Shown: in pieces, positions 1 through 7,584 of the stretch
How positions within the stretch are numbered: position 1 is the stretch's first letter
Layout: each line of letters begins with the position of its first letter
Assembly: GCA_001311585.1 (NCBI GenBank)
Contig: BBBN01000008.1
Location: 1-17,295, forward strand
Direction: 5' to 3'
DNA: 17,295 bases
Source: Thermus sp. JCM 17653
GTDB lineage: Bacteria; Deinococcota; Deinococci; Deinococcales; Thermaceae
Program-made: the position numbers and the translations under genes
Notes under the pieces: model-generated
Database searches by the model: none
Seen by the model: only the letters and a program-made list of their open reading frames with translations
Told to the model about the DNA's origin: nothing

Positions 1-20
1 AAAGGCCTGCCAGTCGGCGC

Positions 21-455
21 TCAGGCCCGGGCCAGGGCGACCAAGGCCTTCTCGGGGACGCCGGAAAGGGCCTCAACGGCCCGCCCCCCAAGCCAGACCC
101 GCTTTCCCTTCACCAGGCAAAGCTCGGGCACGGGGGCCACCTCCACCCCTTCCCGCCCCAGGCGCCAAAGGACCCGGGCCAGGGCCTCCACCCAGTGGGC
201 CAGGCGTTCCGGGTCCGCCACCCCCAGGTACTGGACCATGGGCACCGCCCCCAGGGGCCACTCCAAGACCCAGGCCCCTTCCTCCGGAAGGGTCTCCAGG
301 AGGGCCAAAAGCCCTTCCCCCTCCAGGGGCTTGCCCTCGGCCCCCTTCAGGATCAGCACGGGCATGCCCGTGCGGGTGTCCTGCCCCTCATAAGCGGTAA
401 GGGTTCCAATACGGGCGAGAATGCGCCGCAACCAATAGTTGCCCAAAACCTCCAT
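21..455 (-). CDS. Small protein resembling a degenerate Ser/Thr protein kinase
   Basis: This 144-aa protein is not assigned to a named family. An upstream ATG would add 16 residues, but I chose the ATG at 455 because a TATACT hexamer lies 7 nt before it, which fits a leaderless start. Residues 5-37 read like a kinase N-lobe: GNY near the start, then D26-T-x-T-G-x-P-V-L-I-L-K37, where K37 would be the VAIK lysine. Residues 60-103 resemble a hinge and the helix before the catalytic loop, ending in LxREGVEV. The HRD and DFG motifs are absent and a Gly-rich loop is not recognisable. A normal kinase domain is about 260 aa, so this is either a shortened pseudokinase or a chance resemblance. It diverges from the unknown gene at 535. 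A kinase origin is inference from pattern only; the reading frame itself looks sound. Confidence 0.6.
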   Translation of the reverse strand: MEVLGNYWLRRILARIGTLTAYEGQDTRTGMPVLILKGAEGKPLEGEGLLALLETLPEEGAWVLEWPLGAVPMVQYLGVADPERLAHWVEALARVLWRLGREGVEVAPVPELCLVKGKRVWLGGRAVEALSGVPEKALVALARA

Positions 456-462
456 CTCCCCA

Positions 463-468
463 AGTATA
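463..468 (-). promoter_or_regulatory. -10 element of the kinase-like gene
   Basis: On the minus strand TATACT lies 7 nt before the ATG at 455, so transcription would begin at or next to the start codon. I see no good -35. It sits 22 nt from the oppositely directed TATAAT at 491. Confidence 0.45.
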
Positions 469-490
469 TTCACGCCCCCGTGAGGAGGCT

Positions 491-496
491 TATAAT
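491..496 (+). promoter_or_regulatory. -10 element (TATAAT) for the gene at 535
   Basis: This is a perfect TATAAT with only a weak -35 candidate (TTCACG at 469-474, 16-nt spacer). The predicted start near 503 gives a leader of about 30 nt carrying the Shine-Dalgarno AAGGAG at 524-529, 5 nt before the ATG. Confidence 0.5.
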
Positions 497-534
497 CTGC
501 CACAGGTAGGCCCTAAGGCCGGAAAGGAGCGGGG

Positions 535-901
535 ATGGAGTTCAAAATCACCTTGACCACGGAGGAGATCGTTCGGGGCTTGAAGCACTACCGCCGCATC
601 GCCAAGCAGGATGTCCTCCGGGCGCCGGAGACGCCTAACCCCGAGGCCTTCCGCCGCCACGCCGAAGCCAGGCGGGAGGTCTACGCCAAGCTGGCGGAGG
701 TGGCCGAGGCCGAGCCCGGAGGCCGTGGTGCGGTACGCCCTGGAACTCTACAAATCCCTGCCCTTCGTCACCGGCACCCCGGAGGACCAGTACCCCGAGA
801 TCAAGGGCCAGGAGAACGCCTTAGAGAACTTCTTCCTCATGATCGGCCTGGACCCCAAGGCGAGGCGGGAAGCCCGCAAGGCCCGGAAGCCCCTGCAATG
901 A
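535..901 (+). CDS. Conserved-looking hypothetical protein (one frameshift)
   Basis: I do not recognise this family. The ATG at 535 follows AAGGAG with 5-nt spacing. The frame opens with MEFKITLTTEEIVRGLKHY and is interrupted near 716-722, where one extra base (CCCGGAGGCC instead of CCCGAGGCC) shifts it. After correction the protein has 121 aa and continues EAEPEAVVRYALELYKSLPF to the TGA at 899-901. It is rich in charged residues, looks mostly helical and ends in a basic stretch (KARREARKARKP). I see no signal peptide or membrane segment. The stop overlaps the start of the uracil-DNA glycosylase gene (ATGA), so the two are probably co-translated and may be functionally linked. Left uncorrected, the shift fuses the first half of this protein to the glycosylase, which is not a credible natural product. 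Confidence 0.6.
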
Positions 902-1515
902 CCCTCGAGCTCCTGGAGGCCCAGGCCAAGGCCTGCACCGCCTGCCGGCTAGCGGAAGGGCGCACCCAGGTGGTCTTCGGGGAGGGGAACCCCGATGCCC
1001 GGCTGATGTTCGTGGGAGAAGGCCCTGGGGAGGAGGAGGACAAGACGGGACGCCCCTTCGTGGGCAAGGCGGGGCAGCTTCTGAACCGCATCCTCGAGGC
1101 CGCGGGCATCCCCCGGGAGGAGGTCTACATCACCAACATCGTCAAGTGCCGCCCCCCACAAAACCGCGCCCCCCTGCCCGACGAGGCCAAGATCTGCACG
1201 GACAAGTGGCTGGTGAAGCAGATTGAGCTTGTCGCCCCCCAGATCGTCGTCCCCCTGGGGGCGGTGGCGGCCGAGTTCTTCCTGGGGGAGAAGGTCCCCA
1301 TCACCAAGGTCCGGGGAAAGTGGCATGAGTGGCACGGCATCCGGGTCTTCCCCATGTTCCACCCCGCCTACCTCCTCAGAAACCCAAGCCGCGCCCCCGG
1401 AAGCCCCAAGCACCTCACCTGGCTGGACATCCAAGAGGTGAAGCGGGCCCTGGAAAGCCTCCCGCCCAAAGAAGGCCGCCCGGTGAAGGCGGTGAGCCAG
1501 GAGCCCCTTTTCTAA
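898..1515 (+). CDS. udg: Family-4 uracil-DNA glycosylase, [4Fe-4S] type
   Basis: This thermostable uracil-DNA glycosylase removes uracil produced by cytosine deamination as the first step of base-excision repair. The 205-aa length equals that of the family-4 enzyme I recall from T. thermophilus. Four cysteines for the 4Fe-4S cluster are visible: C13 and C16 (CTAC), C84 and C100. Motif A is GEGPGEEED at residues 40-48, followed by GRPFVG. The second active-site motif HPAYLLRNPS starts at H155. The ATG at 898 overlaps the upstream stop by ATGA, and no indel is seen here. The last 15 or so residues after the catalytic core are polar, ending EPLF. It is followed by convergent bshB1 only 35 nt away, with no obvious terminator hairpin between them. 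Confidence 0.93.
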   Translation: MTLELLEAQAKACTACRLAEGRTQVVFGEGNPDARLMFVGEGPGEEEDKTGRPFVGKAGQLLNRILEAAGIPREEVYITNIVKCRPPQNRAPLPDEAKICTDKWLVKQIELVAPQIVVPLGAVAAEFFLGEKVPITKVRGKWHEWHGIRVFPMFHPAYLLRNPSRAPGSPKHLTWLDIQEVKRALESLPPKEGRPVKAVSQEPLF

Positions 1516-1550
1516 TCCTGGCCCCATTTCGGGTATCCTGTGGGGTGGTA

Positions 1551-2233
1551 TTAGGCCCGTCCCCAGGGGGTGGCGAGGAGGGGAAGGGGGCTCACGAAGG
1601 GCTCGGCGTAGTCCACCCCCAGGTAGTTCCCAAAGTAGCGGCGCATGGCCTTGCGGGCCTCCAGCCCCTTGGGCCCCACGGTCTCGCTCGCCGCCTCCCC
1701 CGAAAACTGGCTCCGGTAGGCCAGGACTGCGGCCTCCCACTGGTCTATGAAGGCGGAGATCTTGACCAGGAAACTCGGGGCGAAGGGGTGGTTCCCCGGG
1801 TAAAAGAAAAGCCGCTCCACCCGGAAAGGCTCCCCCTCCAAGGGGGCCTTCTTCAGGGCGGAAAAGTGGACCGCAGCCACGGCGAGGCGGCTTGCGGCGG
1901 TGTGGTCGGGGTGGCGGTCGGCCTCGAGGGGGGCGAGGACGATCCGGGGCCTAAGCCGCCTCAGGCTCCCGCCAGAAGGAGCCTCTGCTCAGGGATGTCG
2001 GCAAGCCCCCCGTCGGGAAGCTGGAGGTTGCCCCTATAGTCCAGCCCCAGGATGCGGCTCGCCTCGGCCACCTCCCTTTGCCGCTCCTCCGGGGTGCCCT
2101 TGGAGCCCATCTCCCCCCGGGTGAGGTCCAGAATCCCCGTGGAAAGCCCCTCCGCCTTGGCCCGGGCCAGGGTTCCCCCACAGCCCAGCTCCCCGTCGTC
2201 GGGGTGGGGGGCGATGACCAAAAGGTCAAGCAT
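1551..2233 (-). CDS. bshB1: BshB1-type N-acetylglucosaminyl-malate deacetylase (one frameshift)
   Basis: This LmbE/PIG-L family zinc hydrolase removes the acetyl group from GlcNAc-malate, the second step of bacillithiol synthesis. The N-terminus [20 protein letters not shown] carries the metal-binding HPDD (H10, D13), and the second motif DRHPDH lies near 1890-1923. The C-terminal half has the expected QWEAAVLAYRSQF and YFGNYLGVDYAEPF segments. One base is missing around 1963-1971; with it restored the protein has 227 aa, the length I recall for the Thermus structural-genomics homologue. The start overlaps the end of plsY by 8 nt, so the pair is co-transcribed. The pairing with ypdA elsewhere in the window supports bacillithiol metabolism. 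Other LmbE deacetylases share the fold, so the exact substrate is inferred. Confidence 0.82.
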
Positions 2234-2831
2234 CCCTCACCTCCACCCGCTCCCCCAAACGCCTTTCCGTCCCTTCCTGGAGGCGCTTGAGGTTCTCCCG
2301 GTGGGTCCAAAAGATGAGGAGGGCCATGAGGAGGACCGTGGCCACCTCCCACAGGGGTCTTCCCAGGGCCAGGGAAAGGACGAAGGCCGCCACCCCCCCG
2401 GCCATGCTCCCCGCGGAGACGTAGCGGGTGAGAAGCATCACGCTCACCCCGATGGGAAAGGTCCAAAGGGCCAAGACGGGGTCCAGGAAGAGGAGGGTGC
2501 CGAAGCTGGTGGCCACCCCCTTCCCCCCCCGGAAGCGGAGGAAGAGCGAGTAGTTGTGCCCGAGGACCGCCATGAGGGCCACCCCGCCCAGCATCCAGTC
2601 GGAAAGGCCGAAGGCCCGGGCGACAAGGACGGCGATCCCCCCCTTGAAGACGTCAAAGAAGGCCACCACTAAAGCCGGGCCCCAGCCCAGGGCGCGCAGG
2701 ACGTTGGTGGCCCCGATGTTCCCCGAGCCCACCTTGCGCAGGTCCACCCCATACGTGCGGGCCACCAGGACCCCGGCGGGCACGGAGCCGAAGAGGTAGG
2801 CCAGAAGAAAAACCAGCAGTGCCGCCCACAT
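2226..2831 (-). CDS. plsY: Acyl-phosphate:glycerol-3-phosphate acyltransferase PlsY
   Basis: PlsY moves the acyl chain from acyl-phosphate to glycerol-3-phosphate, making lysophosphatidate at the inner face of the membrane. The 201-aa protein is intact and typical in length. Its conserved motifs are visible: GSGNIGATN at residues 35-43, [21 protein letters not shown] in the middle, and VSAGSMAGG towards the C-terminus. Several long hydrophobic segments fit the multi-pass topology. The ATG at 2831 has a TAGAAT hexamer 8 nt upstream, suggesting a leaderless transcript that starts just after the permease gene. The gene overlaps bshB1, which follows on the same strand, by 8 nt. Confidence 0.95.
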   Translation of the reverse strand: MWAALLVFLLAYLFGSVPAGVLVARTYGVDLRKVGSGNIGATNVLRALGWGPALVVAFFDVFKGGIAVLVARAFGLSDWMLGGVALMAVLGHNYSLFLRFRGGKGVATSFGTLLFLDPVLALWTFPIGVSVMLLTRYVSAGSMAGGVAAFVLSLALGRPLWEVATVLLMALLIFWTHRENLKRLQEGTERRLGERVEVRDA

Positions 2832-2839
2832 GCCAGGCT

Positions 2840-2845
2840 ATTCTA
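2840..2845 (-). promoter_or_regulatory. -10 element (TAGAAT) for plsY-bshB1
   Basis: On the minus strand TAGAAT ends 8 nt before the plsY ATG, in the 18-nt gap after the permease stop codon. The position suits a leaderless start. No clear -35 is seen. Confidence 0.45.
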
Positions 2846-2849
2846 CGGT

Positions 2850-3622
2850 CTAGCTGCTCGCCGAGGTGTAGCTCCTAAGGGCCAGGCGGAAGAAGCCCCG
2901 GGCCAAGGCGAGGAGGAGGAAGGCGAGGAAAAGGGCGAAGAAAGAGGCTTCTCCCCTTCCCAAAGCCACCTCCGCGGGGACCGTGGTGAGGAAGGCCACG
3001 GGCACCACGAAGGTGAAGAAGACCCGGTAAAGGGTGGGGTAGCTCCCCACGGGAAACCGCCCCGCCTCCAAAAGCCCCCGCAGGACCTCGGTGACGTTGT
3101 AGATCTTCACGAACCAGATGCTGGTGGTGGCCAGGAGGAACCAGAGGCTGTAGAGCATGAGGCTCCCAGAAGGAGGTAAAGGGCGAATAGGGCGTAGTCC
3201 AAGGCGCCCAAGCCCAGACGGGCCCCGGCGTAGAGGAGGAGGCCGAGGCCCAAGAGGAAGTCCCCCAGGCCCCAGGGGGAGAAAGCCCGCAAGGAGAGCC
3301 AGAACTGGGGGTCTATGGGCTTCAGGAGGACGAAGTCCAGGGTCCCCTGCTGCACGTGCTCCACGATCTTGTTGAGGTTGGGGGCGAGGAGGGTGCTGGC
3401 GAGGCCCTGAAGCAGGGTGAAGGCGGAGAGGACCAGAAGGGCCTCCTCCAGCCCCCACCCCCCCGGCCTATACCCTCCCTGGTAGAGGAGGAGGAGGCCG
3501 AAGAGGGCCCCGAGGAGGGTGAGGAAGGAGGAGAGGAGGCCCAGGTAGAAGTTCGCCCGGTACTCCATCTCCGCCGCCAAGGAGGTGAGGAGAAAGAGGC
3601 GCAAAACCCGGAGGTAGCGCAC
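2850..3622 (-). CDS. ABC-2 permease, DUF990 family, subunit A (one frameshift)
   Basis: This is a membrane subunit of an ABC-2 exporter. The N-terminus reads [24 protein letters not shown], followed by about six hydrophobic segments. The segment [19 protein letters not shown] near 3300-3350 and [10 protein letters not shown] near the C-terminus are typical of DUF990 permeases. One base is missing at about 3161-3169 (LLLG to [11 protein letters not shown]); after correction the protein has 257 aa. I chose the GTG at 3622; an ATG at 3658 would overlap the divergent ATPase gene. A second half-type permease and the ATPase lie divergently next door, so the three probably form one transporter. The substrate cannot be told. 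Such subunits are normally in one operon with the ATPase, so this layout is unusual. Confidence 0.82.
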
Positions 3623-3646
3623 CCTCCCAGGGTAGACTTGGGGGCA
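3620..3646. promoter_or_regulatory. Divergent promoter between exporter permease A and ATPase
   Basis: Only 23 nt separate the two start codons. On plus, TAGACT (3633-3638) ends 7 nt before the ATPase ATG at 3646. On minus, TACCCT ends 6 nt before the permease GTG. Both spacings fit leaderless transcription, and the two -10 regions abut, so the promoters would interfere with or be controlled by a single bound factor. The -10 calls are by eye. Confidence 0.35.
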
Positions 3647-4642
3647 TGGCGGGCGCAAGCCCCATGGTGGTAGCGGAAGACCTCACCCGGCACTACCGGG
3701 TGGCCCGGAAGGAGGAAACCCTTCTCGGCACCCTGCGCCACTTCCTGAGGCGGCAGTACCAGGTGGTGCGGGCGGTGGAGGGGGTGTCCTTCAGGATCCA
3801 TCCCGGGGAGGTGGTGGGGTTTTTGGGCCCCAACGGGGCGGGCAAGACCACCACCCTCAAGATGCTCACCGGCCTCGTCCACCCCACGAGGGGCAAGGCC
3901 CTGGTGGCGGGGCACGTGCCTGGAGGAGGGAAAAGGCCTTCCTCAGGAAGATCACCCTGGTCATGGGCAACAAGCAGCAGCTCATCTGGGACCTCCCCGC
4001 CATGGACTCCCTCCGCCTAAACGCCGCCATCTACGAGATCCCCGAGCCCGAGTTCAAAAAGCGGGTCCTGGAGCTTGCCGAGATGCTCTCCCTCACGGAA
4101 AAGCTCCACCAGCCCGTGCGGAAGCTCTCCTTAGGGAGAGGATGAAGGCGGAGCTCTTGGCCGCCCTCCTCCACCGCCCCCAAGTGCTCTTCTTGGACGA
4201 GCCCACCTTGGGCCTGGACGTGAACGCCCAGGTGGCGGTGCGGGAGTTCGTCCGGGAGTACAACCGGCGTTACGGGGCCACGGTCCTCCTCACCAGCCAC
4301 TACATGGCGGACATCGCCGCCCTCTGCCCCCGCGTTTTGGTGATCCACCAGGGGAGGCTCCTCTACGACGGGGCCCTGGAGGGCCTTCTGGCGCGCTTCG
4401 CCCCCTACCGGGAGGTGCGCCTCACCCTGGGAAGCCCCCTTCCCCGGGAGGCCCTTCTACCCTTCGGGGAGGTGCGGGAGGTGGAAGGGCGGGAGGCGCG
4501 GCTTCTTGTGCCCCGGGAAAGGCTCACGGAGAGGGTGGCGGAGATCCTAAAGAGGCTTCCCGTGGAGGACCTCGAGGTCCGGGAGCCCCCTTTGGAGGAG
4601 GTCATCGCCAAGGTCTTCCAAAGCCCCAAGGAGCCGGTATGA
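3646..4642 (+). CDS. ABC transporter ATPase of DUF990-type exporter (two frameshifts)
   Basis: This is the nucleotide-binding subunit that powers the exporter formed with the flanking permeases. Walker A is GPNGAGKTT at residues 61-69. After a Q-loop region ([27 protein letters not shown], a pattern typical of the subfamily) come the signature [17 protein letters not shown], Walker [13 protein letters not shown], and the H-loop TSHYM. A C-terminal accessory domain of about 90 aa follows. The frame is broken twice by single missing bases: near 3918-3922 (should read HVP-W-RREKAF) and in a G run at 4134-4137 (should read LSLGERMKAE). Corrected length is 332 aa. The start could be the ATG at 3646 or at 3664. 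The TGA overlaps the next permease start (ATGA). Confidence 0.88.
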
Positions 4643-5413
4643 GGAAGGCCCGGGTCCTCCTCGCCGTCTACCTGGCCTACATGCTGGAGTACCGGGCGGA
4701 GCTCTTCCTCTGGGCCCTGGCGGGGGCGCTCCCCCTGATCCTCATGGGGGTCTGGACCGAGGCCGCAAGGGTGGGGAGTTCCCCCTAAGCCCGGGGGAGT
4801 TCGCCCGCTACTTCCTCATGGTCTTCCTGGTGCGCCAGGCCACGGTGGTCTGGGTGGTGTGGGAGTTTGAGCGGGACGTGGTGGAGGGGAGGCTTTCCTT
4901 CAGGCTCCTCAGGCCCCTGGACCCCTTTTTTGAACACCTGGCCGCCCACGTGGCCGAGCGCCTGGCCCGGCTCCCCTTCGTGGTGCTCCTTACCCTCCTC
5001 TTCTTCGGGCTTTTCCCCGAGGCCCGCTTCCTGCCGGAACCGGGGGCCTTCCTCCTCGGCCTTCTCCTCACCCTCCTCGCCTTCCTCCTCCGCTACACCA
5101 TGCAGTACGCCACCGCCATGCTCACCTTCTGGACGGAGCGGGCCACCAGCGTGGAGGAGGTCTTCTTCCTCCTCTACCTCTTCCTCTCGGGGACCATCGC
5201 CCCCCTCGAGGTCTTCCCCGAACCCCTGAAAGGCCTCGCCCTCCTCACCCCCTTCCCCTACCTGGTCTACCTCCCCGCCGCCCTCCTCGCCGGGCAGGGG
5301 GCGAGCCTCTTCCCCGGGCTTTGGGTCATGCTCCTTTGGGGCCTCTTCTTCCTCGGGCTTTCCCGCCTGCTCTGGCGGCTCGGCCTCAAGCGCTACTCGG
5401 GCCAGGGGCATAA
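4639..5413 (+). CDS. ABC-2 permease, DUF990 family, subunit B (two probable frameshifts)
   Basis: This is the second membrane subunit of the exporter, translationally coupled to the ATPase by an ATGA overlap. The N-terminus [23 protein letters not shown] mirrors subunit A. One base is missing near 4768-4775; downstream the frame reads GEFPLSPGEFARYFLMVFLV and on through FRLLRPLDPFFEHLAAH, the counterpart of the [15 protein letters not shown] motif in subunit A, and LSGTIAPLEVFPEPL. The open frame runs to 5498 through a palindrome, but adding one G to the run at 5405-5408 gives the ending YSGQGA and TAA at 5411-5413. The result is 258 aa, almost equal to subunit A. I prefer this end because it places the hairpin outside the gene. 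The alternative end is 5498. Confidence 0.78.
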
Positions 5414-5418
5414 CGCCA

Positions 5419-5446
5419 CCCCATGCTGGCTTGCGCCAGCATGGGG
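5419..5446. repeat. Perfect 12-bp hairpin after the exporter genes
   Basis: The arms CCCCATGCTGGC (5419-5430) and GCCAGCATGGGG (5435-5446) are exact reverse complements around a TTGC loop. There is no T tract on either strand. It could stop or stabilise the exporter mRNA, or it could be a copy of a dispersed palindromic repeat. Confidence 0.7.
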
Positions 5447-5473
5447 GCCCCGGCAAAAGGGCTTTCCCGGGCC
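5446..5473. repeat. Imperfect palindrome next to the hairpin
   Basis: GGCCCCGG near 5446-5453 and CCCGGGCC near 5466-5473 pair at seven of eight positions around an A/T-containing centre (AAAAGGGCTTT). With the preceding hairpin it makes a two-stem element filling most of the gap before the Uma2 gene. Confidence 0.4.
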
Positions 5474-5493
5474 AGCAAGGCAGGAGAAAAGGA

Positions 5494-5499
5494 CATAAT
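5494..5499 (+). promoter_or_regulatory. -10-like element (CATAAT) for the Uma2 gene
   Basis: CATAAT ends 6 nt before the ATG at 5506, again the spacing expected of a leaderless start. No convincing -35 is seen. Confidence 0.4.
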
Positions 5500-5505
5500 A
5501 GGGGC

Positions 5506-6029
5506 ATGGCCACCCGCTACCGCTTCCGGGTAGAGGAGTTTGAGCGGGCCTTCCAAGGGGTGCCCCACGTGGAACTCCTCCGGGGGGAGGTTTACCGGAT
5601 GAGCCCATCGGACCCAAGCACGTTTATGCGGTGATGCGCATGGACCACAGGCTCAGGGAGGCTTTAGGCGCAAAGGCCGTGGTGGCGGTCCAGTCCCCCC
5701 TGAGGCTTTCCGAGGACTCCGAGCCCGAGCCCGACCTCATGGCGCTCAAGCCGCCTTTGGAACGCTACCAGGACCGCCTCCCCACCCCGGAGGACGTCCT
5801 CCTCCTCGTAGAGGTGGCCGACACCTCCTTGGAGTTTGACCGGGAGGTGAAGCTTCCCCTCTACGCCGAGGCGGGCATCCCCGAGGTCTGGCTCGTGAAC
5901 CTCAAGGAGAACCTCCTGGAAGTCCACCGCGACCCCCGGGGCGGCCGCTACCGGGAGATCCGGCTCCTCTCCCCCGAGGAGGAGGTAAGCCCCGCCCTCT
6001 TCCCCGAGGTCAGGCTTCCCTGGGCGTAG
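5506..6029 (+). CDS. Uma2-family (DUF820) PD-(D/E)XK endonuclease-like protein (one frameshift)
   Basis: This is a Uma2/DUF820 restriction-endonuclease-fold protein of unknown biological role; such genes occur in many copies in cyanobacteria and Thermus. After correcting one missing C in the run at about 5603-5606 (MSPIGPKHVYAVMRMDHRL), the protein has 174 aa, near the usual 180-200. The nuclease residues are present: D77 in SEPEPDLMALKP, E103 in LLVEVADTS, and K116 in DREVKLPLYAEAGIPEVWLVN. These suggest it could be catalytically competent. The ATG at 5506 has CATAAT 6 nt upstream. It is a single gene with no partner nuclease, methylase or transposase next to it, and its 3' end overlaps the convergent cimA by 20 nt. 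Confidence 0.85.
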
Positions 6030-7581
6030 CCACCGGGTAGAGCAGGGCGTAGGCGTACCCGTCGGTGAGGGCCTTGAGGGAGGCCTCGAGGATGTTCTCG
6101 CTGGCCCCCACGGTGCCGAAGCGCTCCTCCCCCGCCGCATCTCCACCATCACCCGCACCCCGGAGTTCGTCCCCGCCTCCTGGCCGGAGAGGATCCGCAC
6201 CTTGTAGTCCGTGAGCTCCACCTCGGAAAGCTCCGGGTAAAACTGCAAGACCGCCTTACGGAAGGCCCGGTCCAGGGCGGACACGGGCCCGAAGGGGCTT
6301 TCCGCGGCGGTGTGCTGGAGGCTCTCCCCCACCCGCACCCGCACCGTGGCCTCGGCCCAGGCGGTGGTGAGGCCCCTCCCGTGGACGAAGACGGAGAAGC
6401 CCTCCACGCTGAAAGGGAGGGCCCCGCCCCTCATGCGGTGGGCGAGGAGGTAGAAGCTGGCCTCCGCCCCCTCAAAGGCGTAGCTCGTACTCCAGGGCCT
6501 TGACCTCCTCCAGAAGGCGCCTGGCCTCCTCCTTGGAGAGGTCCACCCCGAGCTCCTGGAGCTTGGCGAGGAGGTTGGAGCGGCCCGAGACGTCCGAGAC
6601 CAAAAACCGCCTCTGGTTCCCCACCCACTCCGGGGGGAGGTGCTCGTAGGTGCGGGGGTTCTTGAGGACGGCGGAGACGTGCACCCCGGCCTTGTGGGCG
6701 AAGGCCGCCTCCCCCACGTAGGGGGCGCGGCGGTTGGGGGCGAGGTTGGCCCGCTCGTCCACGAAGTGGGAAACCTCCCTGAGCTCCCTCAGCTTCTCCG
6801 GGGGGAGGGCGGGGATCTTGTACTTGAAGACCAGGGTGGGGAGGAAGCTGGTGAGGTTGAGGTTGCCGCACCGCTCCCCATAGCCGTTGATGGTCCCCTG
6901 GACATGGGTGGCCCCGGCCCGCACCGCCGCCAGGGCGTTGGCCACGGCGAGCTCGGCGTCGTTATGGGGGTGGATGCCGATCCTCACCCCGGGAAAGCGC
7001 TCCACCACGGCCTTGGTGATGGCGTAGACCTCCTCGGGGAGGCTCCCCCCGTTGGTGTCGCAAAGCACCAAGGTGTCGGCCCCGCCCTCTAGGGCGGCCT
7101 CCAGGGTGGCGAGGGCGTAGGCGGGGTCTTCCTTGTAGCCGTCAAAGAAGTGCTCGGCGTCGTAGACCACCCGCTTGCCCCTCCGGGCGAAGAAGGCCAC
7201 CGTCTCCCGAACCATCCTGAGGTTCTCCTCCAAGGAGGTCTCCAGGGCCTCGAGGACGTGGAGGGTCCAGCTCTTGCCGAAGAGGACCACCACGGGGGTC
7301 TCCGCCTCCAGGAGGGCCAGGACCGAGGGGTCTTCCTCCGGGGAAAGCCCCTTCCTGCGGGTGGCCCCGAAGGCGCAAAGCCTGGCCGCTCCCAGGTCCA
7401 CCCCCTTCATGCGCTGGAAGAACTCGGCGTCCTTGGGGTTGGAGCCGGGCCAGCCCCCCTCGATGAGGTGGATCCCGAAGGCGGCGAGGCGCCTGGCGAT
7501 GGCCACCTTGTCGTCCACGGAGAGGCTTACCCCCTCTCCCTGGGTGCCGTCCCTTAAGGTGGTGTCCAGGATCTCCACCAT
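6010..7581 (-). CDS. cimA: (R)-citramalate synthase CimA (two frameshifts)
   Basis: CimA condenses pyruvate and acetyl-CoA to citramalate, entry to the threonine-independent route to 2-oxobutyrate and isoleucine. The catalytic TIM barrel starts MVEILDTTLRDGTQGEGVSLSVDDK, with GGWPGSNPKD, HPHNDAELAVANALAA and NGYGERCGNLNL. The form RDGTQGEG with GWPGSNPKD separates it from LeuA and homocitrate synthase. The C-terminal LeuA-dimer regulatory domain follows. The frame is broken near 6482-6486, where two bases appear lost (LEYEGYAFEGAEASF), and in the C run at 6129-6133 (RGEERFGTVGASENIL). Corrected length is 524 aa, normal for CimA. The start lies 3 nt after the leuA stop, so it is the last gene of the ilv-leu operon. 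Its end overlaps the Uma2 gene tail to tail. Confidence 0.9.
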
Positions 7582-7584
7582 GGC

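Noticed and set aside
535..1515. A 326-aa fusion of the unknown protein with uracil-DNA glycosylase
   Set aside because: The open frame arises from one extra base near 718. The middle part (about 718-897) reads as low-complexity shadow sequence, while the other frame continues the natural protein to an ATGA overlap with the glycosylase start.
3646..4642. Programmed frameshifting or transcriptional slippage in the ATPase and other genes
   Set aside because: Slippage is known in Thermus (dnaX) but needs long A or T runs. The breaks here are in short G/C runs, differ in sequence and occur in about 13 unrelated genes.
5419..5473. CRISPR repeat
   Set aside because: There is a single palindromic element with no repeated unit-spacer pattern and no cas genes anywhere in the window.
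2850..6029. A defence island made of the ABC exporter and Uma2 nuclease
   Set aside because: The exporter belongs to an ordinary DUF990 family, Uma2 genes are common and scattered in Thermus, and a hairpin and separate promoter divide the two. Nothing else in the area suggests defence.
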